A DNA stretch of 64,000 bases from Gymnogyps californianus (taxonomy: Eukaryota; Chordata; Aves; Accipitriformes; Cathartidae). The notes below the pieces were generated by a model that made no database searches, had not been told where the DNA came from, and saw nothing but the letters and a program-made list of their open reading frames with translations. The DNA lies in the NCBI RefSeq assembly GCF_018139145.2, contig NC_059478.1:28489001-28553000 (forward strand). The letters run 5' to 3'. Below are positions 40,263 to 53,035 of the stretch, in pieces. The stretch's first letter is position 1; each line of letters opens with the position of its first letter. Position numbers and translations under genes: made by a program.

Positions 40263-40267
40263 TCTAG
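40263..40267. repeat. Target-site duplication, right copy (TCTAG)
   Basis: An exact copy of 39652-39656. Confidence 0.92.
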
Positions 40268-41654
40268 CCATGCACAAGACCTCCTCTGCAGGATGCTTTA
40301 GCACATTGTGGGCAATGTGCAATTGTCCAGGTCCAAGCACTGTTGCTTGGAAAAAGAATGCTTTTTCTTGTGTTTTCCATGCTCCCTCTTCTGTGTACAG
40401 GCAGCAGAGAGGAGCAAGCTCCAAAGGCTGAACACACAGAAAACATGAACTGAACTTGATGACAGAAGCAGTAAATTAGGACAAGAATCAGAGAATTGCA
40501 ATGGACTGGAAGCTGCAGCAGTACAGCTGGGAGAGGAATTTAGTGGGTGATAACCTGAAAGACAGATATTGGATGAGAATCAAGGTGAGGAGATTAGGTG
40601 TGGCTGAGCAGTGAGATCTGAACTGGAAGTCCATGAGCAAGAAAGAAGATACACAGGCCATAATACATGACGGGAGTGGAACTACCTGGGCAAACAAATG
40701 TTATTAGCAAGAGAGAATGTTGCTATAGGTTGGGAGAAGGAACTGGATGGAAGACACAAGATGTCAGGTTGGTCAGGATTGAATGGGAATGGCTAAAAAT
40801 GGAAACTAAACCTTGGAGTAAGACAACGATCCATATGAGGTGACAGAGAGAGACTACAAGTGGGTCTGCAAAGGGATTGCTACAAGGATGAAGAGCAAGA
40901 CAAATGACTAAGATGAACAAGGCCCCTGGAACTGGGAAGAGGACCCATATAGGTATGGGGAAGATGGGTATGGTATTGTAATGATGTCCTACACACACAA
41001 TAGTGACGTTATTGCTGAAGTGTTAAAAAAAAAGATAAAATTATACTGGCCAACCTGAAACTTTAATCCAGTTTAGGAAAAAATTAATTTCATTTTTAAT
41101 CTATCCAGTCCAGACCCCTAGACAGGGGCTAATACAAGCTGCTTCAAAGAAACATACATAAAATTCTGGCGAAGGAACCTAACACAATAAATACGTCTTC
41201 TTACTTGCTGAAGTAAATATTACTGTATCGTCAAATTTGAGACCTTATAGTCCTGCAAACTTCATTTCCATTCTGTTCATACAATGACACATTTTTATTT
41301 TTGGCATTCGGCTAGGATAGGCTTTCTATTCATATATGTACTTTATCTCAGGAAGGCACATAGTCTTGGTCTGGTGAATGACTTCTCAGAATCTCCAGGC
41401 CTATCACTTCATCTTGACAGTGCTTGTTAGTATATGTAATTATGGGTTTCTTTCCTGAAAGAAGCCTTTTTGTTTATTTTACTGGAAGAAAAACAATTTA
41501 AACAAGAGTTTATAATAGAGATAAGCTCTAGATATATGTTTCAATAGATTCACATTCTGGGCAGCTACACATAAGTGGAGCCATACTGCAATACATTGAG
41601 ATGCGGTGGCCAACAGCAGGGGCCTAGTGCAATGGAACAACCAAAGCAGCTGGA
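40268..41654. other. Purine-rich then unique DNA, no gene
   Basis: From about 40480 to 40980 the + strand is strongly purine-rich and GC-richer than the surroundings, with recurring 'ggaa', 'aagatg' and 'ctgg' words but no clean period. The minus frames here are long only because the purine bias removes stops. 41000-41654 is ordinary AT-rich DNA. No gene is supported. Confidence 0.45.
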
Positions 41655-42035
41655 GAATTTCATAAATTTATAGATTAAAGGCCTGAGGGGATCATTGTGA
41701 TCATCTAATCTAACCTTTTGTATAACACAGACATGTACTAATTCTTTTTTGAATTAAAGTATATATTTTAGGGCAAAAACATCCATCAGTTGCCAGTGAT
41801 GGAGAACAAGCCAGTCTATGGTAAATCATTCCAATGCTAATTAACCTAACGGTTATAAATAATTTCTAGTCTGAATTCATGTCAGCTTCAATTTCCAGTC
41901 ATTCTATTTATACTTTTATTTACTGAACTGAAAAGCTCATCATCAAAGCTTTGTTTTCTAATCTTTTACTCATTCTTTTGACTCTTCTCTAGAGCATTTC
42001 CAATTTATCCAGATCCTTCTTGACTTTATATTCAT
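41655..42035 (-). mobile_element. Ancient CR1 (L3-like) LINE, 3' region
   Basis: On +, it begins with the CR1 3' signature 'tttatagattaaaggcctga', then 'gatcattgtgatcatctaat'. These are followed by 'ttgccagtgatggagaacaa' near 41790, 'ggtaaatcattccaatgcta' near 41820, 'tttctagtctgaattcat', 'gcttcaatttccagtcattc', 'gactcttctctagagcattt' and 'caatttatccagatccttct'. The order and spacing closely follow the amniote CR1 reverse complement, making this the best preserved of the old CR1 fragments here. It is 5'-truncated at about 42035. Confidence 0.85.
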
Positions 42036-44190
42036 ATTCAGTTCATAAAGCAACCTGATTTAACCCTGGTTTTTTTCAGCGTCTTTCTTCCTATGCCAAA
42101 GTTTCCCCATCTAGATGGACATGAACACCTATCCTTTTCATTATTTGTTACTGGCCCAGTTCTTTGTCACTGTGATCTTCATCTGTTTTATGTTTTCTTT
42201 CAAATCATGACAATAATGTTAAACACTATAGATCTAAAAGCTCAAAAATTACCTACCACTGGAGAAAGCTGTTCTTTGCTGAAGTCATTCAGACATTAAG
42301 ATATATATATGAAAAGAAAAACTGATGTAAGTTCTATATTCAAAGCTTTGGGTACTACTTCCAGTGAGTAATTCACATCTCAGTAAAAAATTCCTCGGAG
42401 AAAAATATCTTCAGATTCAGACACCAATTCCAAAGAAGATAAGGGTATTTTCTTCTTAAAAAAAATAAAAAGCCACCAGAGCAGTAACACTTGATTTCAA
42501 ACCTACCAAGCTTTACTTGATCATCACCTGTGTGACTACTGTGGTACAATATGTAATAATAACTGCAGATTTACAGAGATTATATTAATATTATATTTTC
42601 AAACATGCCAAAAGATTTACCAGTCTGATATAAAGTCTAAACACTTTAAATTAGTTTCATGCGTTTATTTTCTTTTAGCATGAAATTTGGTGAGCTTAAG
42701 GTATAATTCTGACCGTGGACTCTCTAGACAGATTTTTGATAAATACATATTGGCTGTTGACAAGTATTTCTTATTCCCTGCCAACTTGATGATTCAGATA
42801 CCTTTTTTCACAATGTTTCCACTCTTCTCTAGACTTAAACGAAACAAAACAGGAGATAATCTCATAGGAATTGAGGCATTTTCATTCCTCTGTATCAAAT
42901 CTAGTTATTTTGGCTGACGCAATACAGAGTTCTTATGTCTTTGCCCCTTATTTTCTTCTGTCTCCATAAAAGCAGATACTATGCTAGTAAGACAAGCAGG
43001 ATATAGAAAATGTAATTTGTATGGACCATAGGAAACAAGAGAATACTCATCTGGCACACAGTCTGGCCCTCCATTTTCAAAGTGCAAGAGGCACAGCTGA
43101 AATAAGTGCAGATACTTTCAAGAATGTTCTCCTCTGTCAAGGATAGGAGACTGAGACTAAGGGATTATTTCCATTAACAGCAAAAGAATTTTTAAATTAA
43201 TTGCAAAGAGTTAGAAATGGTAGCAGCTACATTCTGTAGCAAACTATGCTGAAACAATATGAGTTGTCATATAAAGGCCCAAGACGTCAAATCAGTAGAC
43301 TGATTACAAACTGCTACTCCTGGAACAAGTGTAAGATAATTTTTGAACTAAACCCAAAATTCCTATGGTACTTAAGCACCTACGTAGGAATGAAAATTTA
43401 GCCTTAAGTGTAGGACTCATTTGAAAAACATAAAAATAAAAACTAGAGACCTAGTAGTCTAGTTTGGGTTTAAATTACTTTAGTGATTTACTTAGAGAAC
43501 ACAACATTGAAATGCTTTGAAGAAAGAAGATAGTTGGCATTATGACCACATGTCATTTTATGCTAAAAAATATTCTAAGAAATAAAGCCTGCTGTTACCT
43601 ATAGTAAACAACCATTTATCACTTTGAAGAATATATGATCTGATCTTTTCAGAAAAGTGGGTAGAGTTTAACTTAAATACAGGGTAGACTTACACTCAGA
43701 CAAAAATTATCTGGATAGGTCACTTCCTGATCAGATTTCTGATGTTTATTCAGTTCTAATGTGACTAACCTATAATAACTGGTAAAGGGCTGATAGTTAT
43801 TTTTCCTATAAAGCCACAGAGTACTCAATTTTGACTACCAATTTTAAAACCTGCAGACAAATACTACAATGACTAAAAGCACTGTAGAAAAATGTTATTG
43901 CTGATAGGTGTTAATTTTGAAAAGAACTTTCTTTGCAAAAAGCTGGCCATTATTTGGTGCCTTTTGTAGGTGTTGAAAGTAACTAGGTCATTTTCCTGCA
44001 TTCCCTGTAGATCCTTTCTGTCCTTAAAAGTCTTCATAAACAAAAGCTATCATTTTTGCTATGCATACTGAGATCTGGAAATGTACTCATTACAAGCATT
44101 GTATTTTGACCAGGCAGAAGTGGAATGAAGCTCAGTTGTGATTCACCACCTACAAAAATTTTCTCCCTAGTGCAAACTAATCTAAATGCT
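42036..44190. other. Unique AT-rich DNA, no feature
   Basis: No gene or recognisable repeat beyond a short (AT)n run at about 42300. Confidence 0.55.
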
Positions 44191-44290
44191 ACATATATAT
44201 ATATCTCATTAGTTTATATACTATATATTAGTATATATATTAGTATATATACACTATATATTAATATACTTATTAGTATATATACATACT
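44191..44290. repeat. AT-rich palindromic microsatellite
   Basis: About 100 bases made almost entirely of TATATA, 'tattagtatatata' and their complements. The stretch is self-complementary in many registers and could fold as a hairpin or cruciform. The recurring 'ttagtatatata' word suggests slippage. Confidence 0.9.
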
Positions 44291-47200
44291 AAATAAGAGT
44301 TGCAGGAATCTTTTATAATTTATAAATGTAATACCATTATTTAAACATTTCTCAGAATCCATCAGGCTAGATACTGTGGTTGTACAAAGCCTATCTTCTT
44401 TCTAATTAACTCTCTTGGGATTTCATCATTAGTACACAATTCAACCACACAAAACCCATTAATAACAAGAGTAAATCTTCTTCAAAATAACCTTACCTTG
44501 AACTTAGGGTTTAACCTTAAAATTTCTTTTCTTATCAAACTACCTTAAAAATTAAATATTTTGTTCTGCATAACATTAAAACTTGAAAATGTGTGGTTTT
44601 TCTATGAAATCATATTCTGAAAAAAGGTACATAATGAAAAAATTAGATAATTACAGAAACATGTTGCATAATACGATATACGTATATTAATATTTTTATT
44701 TTGCCCCTCAATGCTCTAAAATATTCTTATTGACGGAAAACATTATGTAATTACACTTAAGTTAGCAATTGCCACCAAACTGATAGGAAATTCAGGCAGC
44801 TCAGCAACAATGTACCAAATAGGACACTACACAGGTAACCAAAGAGTAAGTATACTTCAACTTTCACACTATTCAGAAATAGAGTGCCAAAAGCTGCAGT
44901 GAAAAAAGGTATGTAAATTAATTTTTTCAATCTACAGTCTATTGCACTGATCTCAAAAACTTGAGATCACAAAAGTGACACTTTTAACAATTTCAGCTTC
45001 CCAAAGAAGAAATTTGTGTGGTGAGTTAAGAACAAGTGGTTCTGTTGGATTAATATTAAATTATGTAGTTGGCCTGAAACATTAACAAGTTCTACAGGTT
45101 TTGCAACCTTTTTTGTTTTAGGGGAAGTGTACTATGAATATTATTGAGGTAATCTTGAGAGTACTACTTGTCATGGGTATATGTCTGTGAAGAAGTAATT
45201 TGGGTCTATATAAATATGCCTGAGGTGCAGAAATAAATTGGAGGCACTATGTTATCTAAATAATTTTTTGACCCTTTGGGGAATCAGCAATACACTTTTG
45301 TAAAAACATCTGCTCATTTAAGCTAGTTTATAACAAACGTCGTTTAGGTTCAGATCCCCAAAAACATACAAAAAGTACTTAGGCAGACTTTGGTGATTAA
45401 GTCCACATTTTAAACCAAAATTCAATTCAGAGGAAATACAAGCTATTGAAACTTGCTAAACACTCCTTTTTGACTGAAAAGTTCTCGAGGCACCTGAATG
45501 TTCTCAATGTACAAATTCCCAGGACTGCTTTGTTCAAGCATTTGGATAACCAGCTTTATTCCAAGTAACCTGGGATTAGAAACCAGTTGGAACAGTACCT
45601 AAAACCTCCAAGTGGCCTTTCTTACAGCATGCAGATAGAGGATCAGGCCTTTGTTACAGGGGCCTTGATTTTAAACTGTAATTAAACATTAAGGAGGTAA
45701 TGTCAACAATTCTCCGCATAATATCTGCTAAATATTCAACCAGAAAGGAGGTGGCTGAGTTCACTTTCTATTCAAGCCTGAACAGATGCAAATCCACCTT
45801 TTTCCTCCTACAGAGAACAGCACCTTTCTTCAGTGCTGGTGAAGTAGGACCACTGTCCTAGTGGTTAGTTTCTAAGGCTTTGCAAGGTTTACTTGCAAAT
45901 TCTAGTAGCTCCTCCCAAAATTATTAATTTTTGTTCAGTGATGTATGCCTATCCTTTGTCATGTAGAAGTTTGGCTATAGTTCTGCAGATATTATGGGTC
46001 ACCTGTAGCCTATTTCCTACTGAATTCTTGTTCTTAGACATGCAACTCTCCCAGTCCACTGTTAGGATATCCCTGACTCCACAGGCTCCTTGAAGGCTGA
46101 CATGGTAAGCCTGGAGATTTAGGCATTGAGGTCTGAAATTGGATCTGGATCTTCATCCTGCTATTCTTATTTTTATAAGATTAATGTTGGAGTATTATTT
46201 AGTTTTCAGTCTGAAAACAAAAGTTTTTAAACTATATGCTTGTACTGCATCACAAGAGTCACAATATATGATCTATTCTGAAGTTCTCAGGTGCTGGGAG
46301 CAAAGAAAGCCAAATAGTTTTCATTTACTTCTACCTTCCTTTTCTTTGTGGGGGTTTGTGGGTTTTGTTTGCTTGTTTGTTTTGATTTTAGGTATCATGC
46401 TTACAAGAAGTGAATGACACCCCAAGTCTCAGAAGCCATGGGTACTGTCCTCACAGCATAACTCAGTGCTATATAAACATACTTGGAGCTAATATGACTA
46501 TATTTCTTCTAGTAACCAAGACAATTAAGCTAGCGTTAGATCACTGGCTTATGCAGACAAACCTCAGAAGGCAAAAGTTGTGCAGAATAGAGTAATTAAG
46601 TGATTAGCTTACAACACAGTATATTTCGCTTTTAAGCTACAGTGACTTTTTTATAAAGATTTTCAGCTTCCTTTTGTATAGTTGGTATCTTGATAGCAGA
46701 ATGGATTTTTTTTTAATTTTATAAATACTTTATAGCAAAACTACTTTTGGAGTGATACTAAAGGTCAGATTCAGGCAAGAAGATATTGGCTAAAATTGTT
46801 ATTCTAGGTTATTTTTTGATGAATAAAGGGCTCTTTTAGTTAAGACTTTAGATCAAACAGTCCTACTTGAAATCATAAATATAGCAGATCTAGACCTACA
46901 TTCTACAGTGACAGAAAATGAAAAACTCAACAATAACTAATTGTGCTAATATTTAAATACATACTAGCTTTCAATCATTACTTAAGCTTGTTTTATATCA
47001 GAGTTTTGCAATTAACAAAACTTCAATGTTTGTTTTCACTTTTAACAAGTAACAGTTAAAACAAATTGTTAGAATTTAAAAATCAAATTCTATCATTCTT
47101 CTAATGAATCACACCTCATGTTTAGCACTCTTTATTCTAGAGCTAATTATGTGGTGCACACAAACATTCCTAAGATAAATGTTTATTACGGAAATGATAA

Positions 47201-47389
47201 CATGACTGCAATATAATGGCAATATCATGATGCAATTACAATGAATCACTATAATCTGTGAAGTGTTTTGAGATACTTAGATATGCAGTACACTTCAGAT
47301 ACACCATGTTCTGTTGTTTCATTTATCTAGGCAAAGCAGAAATCTACATTCTTCACATTATTTTACTACTGTTGGTATTATCCCAATGT
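44291..47389. other. 3 kb of unique AT-rich DNA, no feature
   Basis: No gene is supported; small + frames near 45893-46595 lack family resemblance. No clear repeat. Confidence 0.5.
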
Positions 47390-47690
47390 CTGGGAGTTTC
47401 AGACCTTGATCAGCATCTCTTTTTTTTTGTGGGTGCTGCCCAAAATCAGGAGGAAGAAATAGTGTTGGTCAAAGGACCTTTTAGCGTTAAGTACAAGACA
47501 CAAGACAACAGGTAGAGGCAGACATATGGGAAAGCACAAGGAAACAGTAAGACAACGTTGGTCAGCCTGAATGACTGTACGATGTCCATACACCAGCAGT
47601 CTAGCCCTTGTCACATTGTTTCATAATCTGTGTAGAGGGGGAAAACAAACAGTTTTACAGGAGAGGAAAAGAGAATAATGGATTAATTTC
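47390..47690. repeat. Old dispersed amniote repeat, class uncertain
   Basis: The + strand run 'gggaaagcacaaggaaacag' near 47528, 'gttggtcagcctgaatgact' near 47558, 'acaccagcagtctagccctt' near 47590 and 'acaggagaggaaaagag' near 47656 reads like a dispersed repeat I associate with turtle and other amniote genomes, possibly an L2/CR1-related 3' region. I cannot name the family or its sense strand. The overlapping open frames here (47258-47515 on +, 47399-47614 on -) are not gene-like. Confidence 0.4.
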
Positions 47691-48044
47691 ATGACTGCAA
47701 TGACTAAGCAGTCAAATAATTAATAACTCCTATTCACACATTGCAGTACAAAGTCTGAGGTAGTTATCTATGGAATCAAAACTTTACTTTCTCTTTAAAT
47801 ATATTTGTTATGTTTGAAACTCTAAGATTCTCTAAGAGAACTCGGATGTTCCCTAGTAGAAACCTTCTTTTTTCATTCCTAACTGTAAATATGATTTTTC
47901 CCTTTGCATTTAAGTCAGCACTGTATCTTTCCCATTCTTGTCTCTGTATATAATTAATACAGGTAGAATACTGAATTTACTATTTCTTTTTGGCATTTAC
48001 AAAAGAAATAATAGTAACTATAATAAGCCATTTGTGTCTTCTTC

Positions 48045-48425
48045 TGCCTGCTTTTTCTATTCAAATTGTCCCTTCACTCTCTTCTGTGGCACTTTTTCAT
48101 TCTGCCCTTTACATCTGGAAACTCTTCCTTGGCTAGGTCCTCTTCTCTCGCTAATTGGATACTTTCCAGAGACTCAAAAAAGCCTAAAACACATTCCCAA
48201 AATAGCTCTCAAAAGCTAAATAAAGATCAAGAAATTAACTAAAGTATGGTTAAAGAAAACCACTCAGATTTTCCCCAATCTATTACCATCCAATCTGTAT
48301 TCTGGATATTTTGAATGTAAATTCTCTAAGAAAGGAACCTTCATCTCCATGTTATCTGCAAATTACTTAGCACACCTGTGGTGTTAAATGAATAGTTATA
48401 ATAGATACATGGGTGAATAGCATTA
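48045..48425 (+). mobile_element. L2-like LINE remnant, 3' end
   Basis: The stretch 'acatctggaaactcttcctt' near 48110 and the tail 'gaatgtaaattctctaagaa' near 48314, 'ggaaccttcatctccatg', 'acttagcacacctgtggt' and 'taaatgaatagttataatag' follow the typical L2/MIR-class 3' layout: 'attgtaagctcc...', 'cagggac', 'agcaccta', 'aataaat'. It is heavily decayed. L2 and MIR share this tail, so the class is uncertain. Confidence 0.42.
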
Positions 48426-49378
48426 AATGGCAGTGGGCACAAAGATATTCACTGGATCACCTGTTTTGACCAGCCTGATTAATGTGGTAATTGTGCATGC
48501 ATTATCTAGTGCACAGACTTTCCTCAGTGACAAAAGCCATATTGTGAGTGGCCACTAGTCCCATCCTGGTAATTTCACTGACATGCAACAACTTCCAGTG
48601 TTAAAATCCTTGTCCCACATTAAAAAGAAAAAACAAACCATACTTTACTTTGTTGTTGCAAGTGAAGAAGGAATTATTAAGCGAAAAGACAGAAAAAATT
48701 TGTACTAATTTTTAATTCTATCTTCTATCATTTTTGAAGGGAACCAAATTTAGTATCCTCGCTTTCCAAAACCTTCAGCCTCCTAACTAGCTTAATTGGT
48801 CTCTGTTCATTTCTTACTCAGATCATTTATAAACTGCCTCCATGGTCCCTGCTGCCTTTTCAAAGCAGCATATGGTCCCTCCATTCATGATAGTCACAAT
48901 TTCTATTAGTGAGTAAAGGAGAAAAAAAATGTTAATGTCATATTCAGATTGCACCAGAAAAAGCCTGAAACAAAATTTGGGATTCAAGAGTGAAGGTACC
49001 AATAGCAACAATAACTCTGAAACATCACCCATCCTGTATGATTTATAGTATATTTTTAGTACGTAAACTACTAAAATACTTAGTACAGATATTAGGCTAT
49101 ATTTAACAAGAAATTCAGGTTTAAATACACTATAATATGCATCTGTTGCATATGTGGTTGGAACCTCAAAGATTGTCTTTCTTGTTGTGCTTTTACATGT
49201 GATAAAAAAAATAATGCCACATAGTTTCTTAGATTTAAATCAAGCCAAGATCAATTAATAAAAAAAGAACATCTCAGTATTGAACTGATTAACTCACAAA
49301 ATATAGAAAAAAAGAAAGAGTTCAAATCCAGAGAGTTGGTGTCCCATCCCAAAAGATTAAAAATCACAACTAAAAGAC
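48426..49378. other. Unique AT-rich DNA, no feature
   Basis: Nothing recognisable. Confidence 0.5.
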
Positions 49379-49506
49379 TAAAAATATGAGTGACTGTTAT
49401 CTTTAGCCCTAGCTAAAGTTAAAAACTGAGCTAAATATTTAATAAAATGAGTTAAATAGTTAATAAAAATATGAGTGACCGTTATCTTTAGCCCTAGCTA
49501 AAGTTA
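49379..49506 (+). repeat. 43-bp direct duplication with 85-bp period
   Basis: The 43-base unit starting 'taaaaatatgagtga' occurs at 49379-49421 and 49464-49506 with one T/C difference. The 42-base spacer is itself partly repetitive ('gagctaaatatttaataa' versus 'gagttaaatagttaataa'). Confidence 0.93.
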
Positions 49507-52500
49507 CCAGTTTTATAAACTATGTTAGCAGAAGGATGCATTTTATTAATTAATCAAATGTGATTTGAATTTGAATTTTAACTAAGTAGAAAAATGTTGC
49601 CACGGTTATAGAAATGAAGGCTCAGATCATAGATTCTAATTCCTTTCAGTGGCTAGCAACCATAGATATTTAATGTGAAATAACCTACAGATTAAGTACT
49701 CAGCACAACGTATGGGTCTCAAAACACTTCTTAATACCCAGTAGAAATCTTAAGGCCTATAGTCTAAAATTCCAAAGACCACATGCTGTAACAAGCCACA
49801 AGAAAAAAGAAAGAATAAAAACTCAAAGGTGGTCTTTTAGGTCTCTAATAACAAGAGGTGAAAATGCCAAAACTATATTAGCAAGTGCACCATATTAACC
49901 ATACAATAGTCAGAAAGAAAAAAACAAAAAAAAACTTGCCAATATAGCCCGAGGAGAAACTACTTCCTGCCTCTGAATCTGGTGAACACTTTAACCGGGA
50001 GTATGTGAGCAAGGCAGAACAATCGAGTACTTTCAATGTATTACAGAAACGAAGACATCAGCCTAGCTGAGAGTGTCAGAGGAGAGGGAAAAAACAACAA
50101 TGTAGAAGACAAAATATGCATTAAAAAGGGAAAATTCTTTCCAGCCTCTTCAGGTAACTATTCCAGATTATAAAATTAAGATTATTAATTTTGCTTGTCA
50201 TTACATGTTTTTATTAAAAACTACATTCTATTAGTAATAACTTTATGAAACAGCATATGCCAATAGACCATCGCCGTATTTCACTTATTTAATTCACCTT
50301 AAAACACTGACCAGAATAAACTGTCAAAATTCCCATTCGTCTGCTGGAACAGGATTTTATCCTCTTCAGTTTCTCTGTTAAGACTAAGCAGGCTACACTA
50401 CCTAAGACCAGGTATGGCCTATTGTTATTCCAAACACTTTTTAAATTCTTCCAATATTCATGACTAGTTCCAACATTGAAAAAACAAATATATATACTAT
50501 CAGATTTAGGAATGCTCATGGTTTAATGTTATTTTGTCCATTCTACTGACATTTTTTGAATTACTATCAAAAATAAAAATATTTTAAACTTCTCTTTTTG
50601 TTCTTAGATTTTTATTTCCCTTTTTTGATAGTTAATCTATTTAGCTTCACTTTGCTAGCCAACTTGGATGAAAGGTTAACACATTGCTAATTGAGATATA
50701 CTGAATATTACTTTGAAAAGCAGAGGCAGCTTTTATGGATGGTGATATGAATTCAATAAAGCTGAATTAGCATGAAATAAGGCTAATTTAGTGCCTGCAT
50801 ATTTACCAATTGATTTCAAATTTTCTTCTTTAATGTTTATTTCTTTCATTCAGGAAAATAAGTCTTTGTTATACAGTTCACTAAGTAACTTGTTTCAGTC
50901 TAGTAAAAGCACTAGAGGTGTGTCAGTTTTAGAATTGTGTATTACAAAGTCCTTCTGTTCTCACCATACCTCATCTTCATTCTCACCATGTCACCATTCG
51001 TACAGATTCAGAATTAAAATACCCCTACAGCTGAATTTTGTCTTGAAATCCCTTTAATGAATATGTTTTAGGTCTATTTCTAATCTGTTGACATTATTTA
51101 TAAAATAACTGGTTCAAGTACAAAAAGAAACTGACTCTCTAATCGTCTGTATTTAGGATATATAGATGACTACATTATGATTAAGTTATTTGACCTATTT
51201 TAAGAATGACAAAATCCAGCTATGCATTTTTAAGAGGATGCAGAAGAAAATAGGCACTTAGAAGATATGTGCATGGTAAGAATCTGTTATTAAATAGTTC
51301 CCAAGAAAAGATAAGCTTTCCTATAGATGGATACAGTTCTTATTTCTCAGTAATTTTATACAGGACAAATTTGTTTCATACAATAAAAATTATAATAGAA
51401 ACATAAATTTTAATATAATAGGCCATATTTCAACAAATTCAATTTGCATTACCTCAGTGCAGGTGGTTATTTATTACAGTGTATATACACATAATCTTGA
51501 TGTTTTGAAGGTGACTCAGACTGGCTGAGTAAGTAAGCCAGGGACAGCCAGTGAAAGCATTTACTCAGCATCTAGAGTACATATTACAAGCTCAGCTCTG
51601 CATGAAGGGCAATTTGGACCATGAAGAAGCAGCAAACTGAATCAAGGACAAGTGTAGTTTAATACTTCCAATCTCATGAACTGAGAACAAAATCCCATTT
51701 TTAAAGGAAAAAATCTAAAGATAAAAACCTGGTTCACAAAAATAGCTCAAGTACAGCCTTGAGAATTTAGCATCATCCATAATGAAAGTATGTCTACTAT
51801 TGTATGGCTGAAAGCATAACAGCTTGTGTTTTTCAGAAAATTATTTCAAGGCTAGTGGATTTGTTTTAGAATTTTTCTCTTTGTTTCCTTTTCTTTTAAA
51901 TAGAAAGTAATTAGATTTAATGCCACTGCAACTTAAAAATCTATATAACCTGGTAGCAGTGGGGGAAAAGCAAAGGAGAGAGAACTAAAAAGATCTAAAA
52001 GCAAAGAGAAAGATGGGGAGGAAAAGGGGGAGTTTGAATCTAGAAGGATTGATTGAAGGAAGATGAGTCCTGAAAACAGAGAGAAAGAAAAAGAAATAGG
52101 CATAAGAAACTGAAGGCAAAGGCATAGATTTTACTCTAAGTTGGACAAACACATTTCTTATTGACTTTAATATAAGTAAAACACGTCCTTTTTGCAAAGA
52201 GGCCCCCAAAAAGACATTTAAAAAAAAAATCTATGTAATAGCAACATATTTACCCAAGAAACAGTATTCCTCAAATTTGATTCATTTTTAGTGACAGTTA
52301 AAAAATAATATATCATGTTTACTCACAATTATAGGTTGTACATTTTCCTTATTTAACACTGAAAGAAAACTGAGTTACATTAGCTCTTAAATAAGATTTG
52401 TCCATTAATAATTTTGTCCCAGTCTCCTTGGTCAGCCTGATATTGCTGATGTACTCTGCCACTACACTGACAGTCTCATTTGTAATGCCTTGGCAGTAAG

Positions 52501-52904
52501 ACCCATTTAAATCAATAGATATACACGTATGTACTCAAACTTCATCTTTCTGCCAACAGGCTTAATTCGGATGCCCACAGTCCTAAGAATTTTATAGACT
52601 ATTTTGTTCCTTTTACGTTATATGCAACAAATACAAATATTTCTTCAGCTGACCTTCATTAGGTTGTTATATTTCACAAAAAAACCCCAGAATTTAGATA
52701 TATTACATCATTACAGTTATTATCTCAAATCTAATTAGAGAGAAGCAGCACTAACAGTTCTAAATTGGAGGTGTTTATTTGTGCAAAAGAAATAATATTT
52801 AAGAAATAGTAACGTAAGTTAACAAATATTAATAGCAATATCTATGATACATGTACTATTTTACATGCATGTATACGGTACTTACAGAATACAGTATGTA
52901 CTAC
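49507..52904. other. 3.4 kb of unique AT-rich DNA, no gene
   Basis: No gene or dispersed repeat recognised. A purine-rich tract lies at 51955-52130. 50720-50830 carries several homeobox-type cores but no other signal. Confidence 0.5.
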
Positions 52905-53035
52905 TGTCTTCTTTTTATAATCAGTGAAACTGAAGTAAAGATATGGGTAGCCCTGGATACAGGGTGAAGAAGGAATCTGAGCACATAATTTCCTTATTCC
53001 CAACTTTTGGGTTCACAAGCCTAGCACCATTTTTT
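52905..53035 (-). mobile_element. MIR-like SINE remnant
   Basis: On +, 'tataatcagtgaaactgaag' near 52916 is followed by a 'gtgaagaaggaatctgagc' block and 'cacaagcctagcaccatttt' near 53013. This matches the order of the MIR reverse complement (cagatgaggaaactgag, gcagagccgggattcgaac, tagcaccc). It is strongly diverged. Confidence 0.5.

Noticed and set aside
45310..45373. tRNA gene, from a B-box-like GGTTCAGATCC at 45347
   Set aside because: No paired acceptor stem, no good A box and no anticodon arm can be drawn around it; a chance match.
49321..49335. 'gttcaaatcc' as a tRNA T-arm
   Set aside because: No complementary arms or A box upstream.
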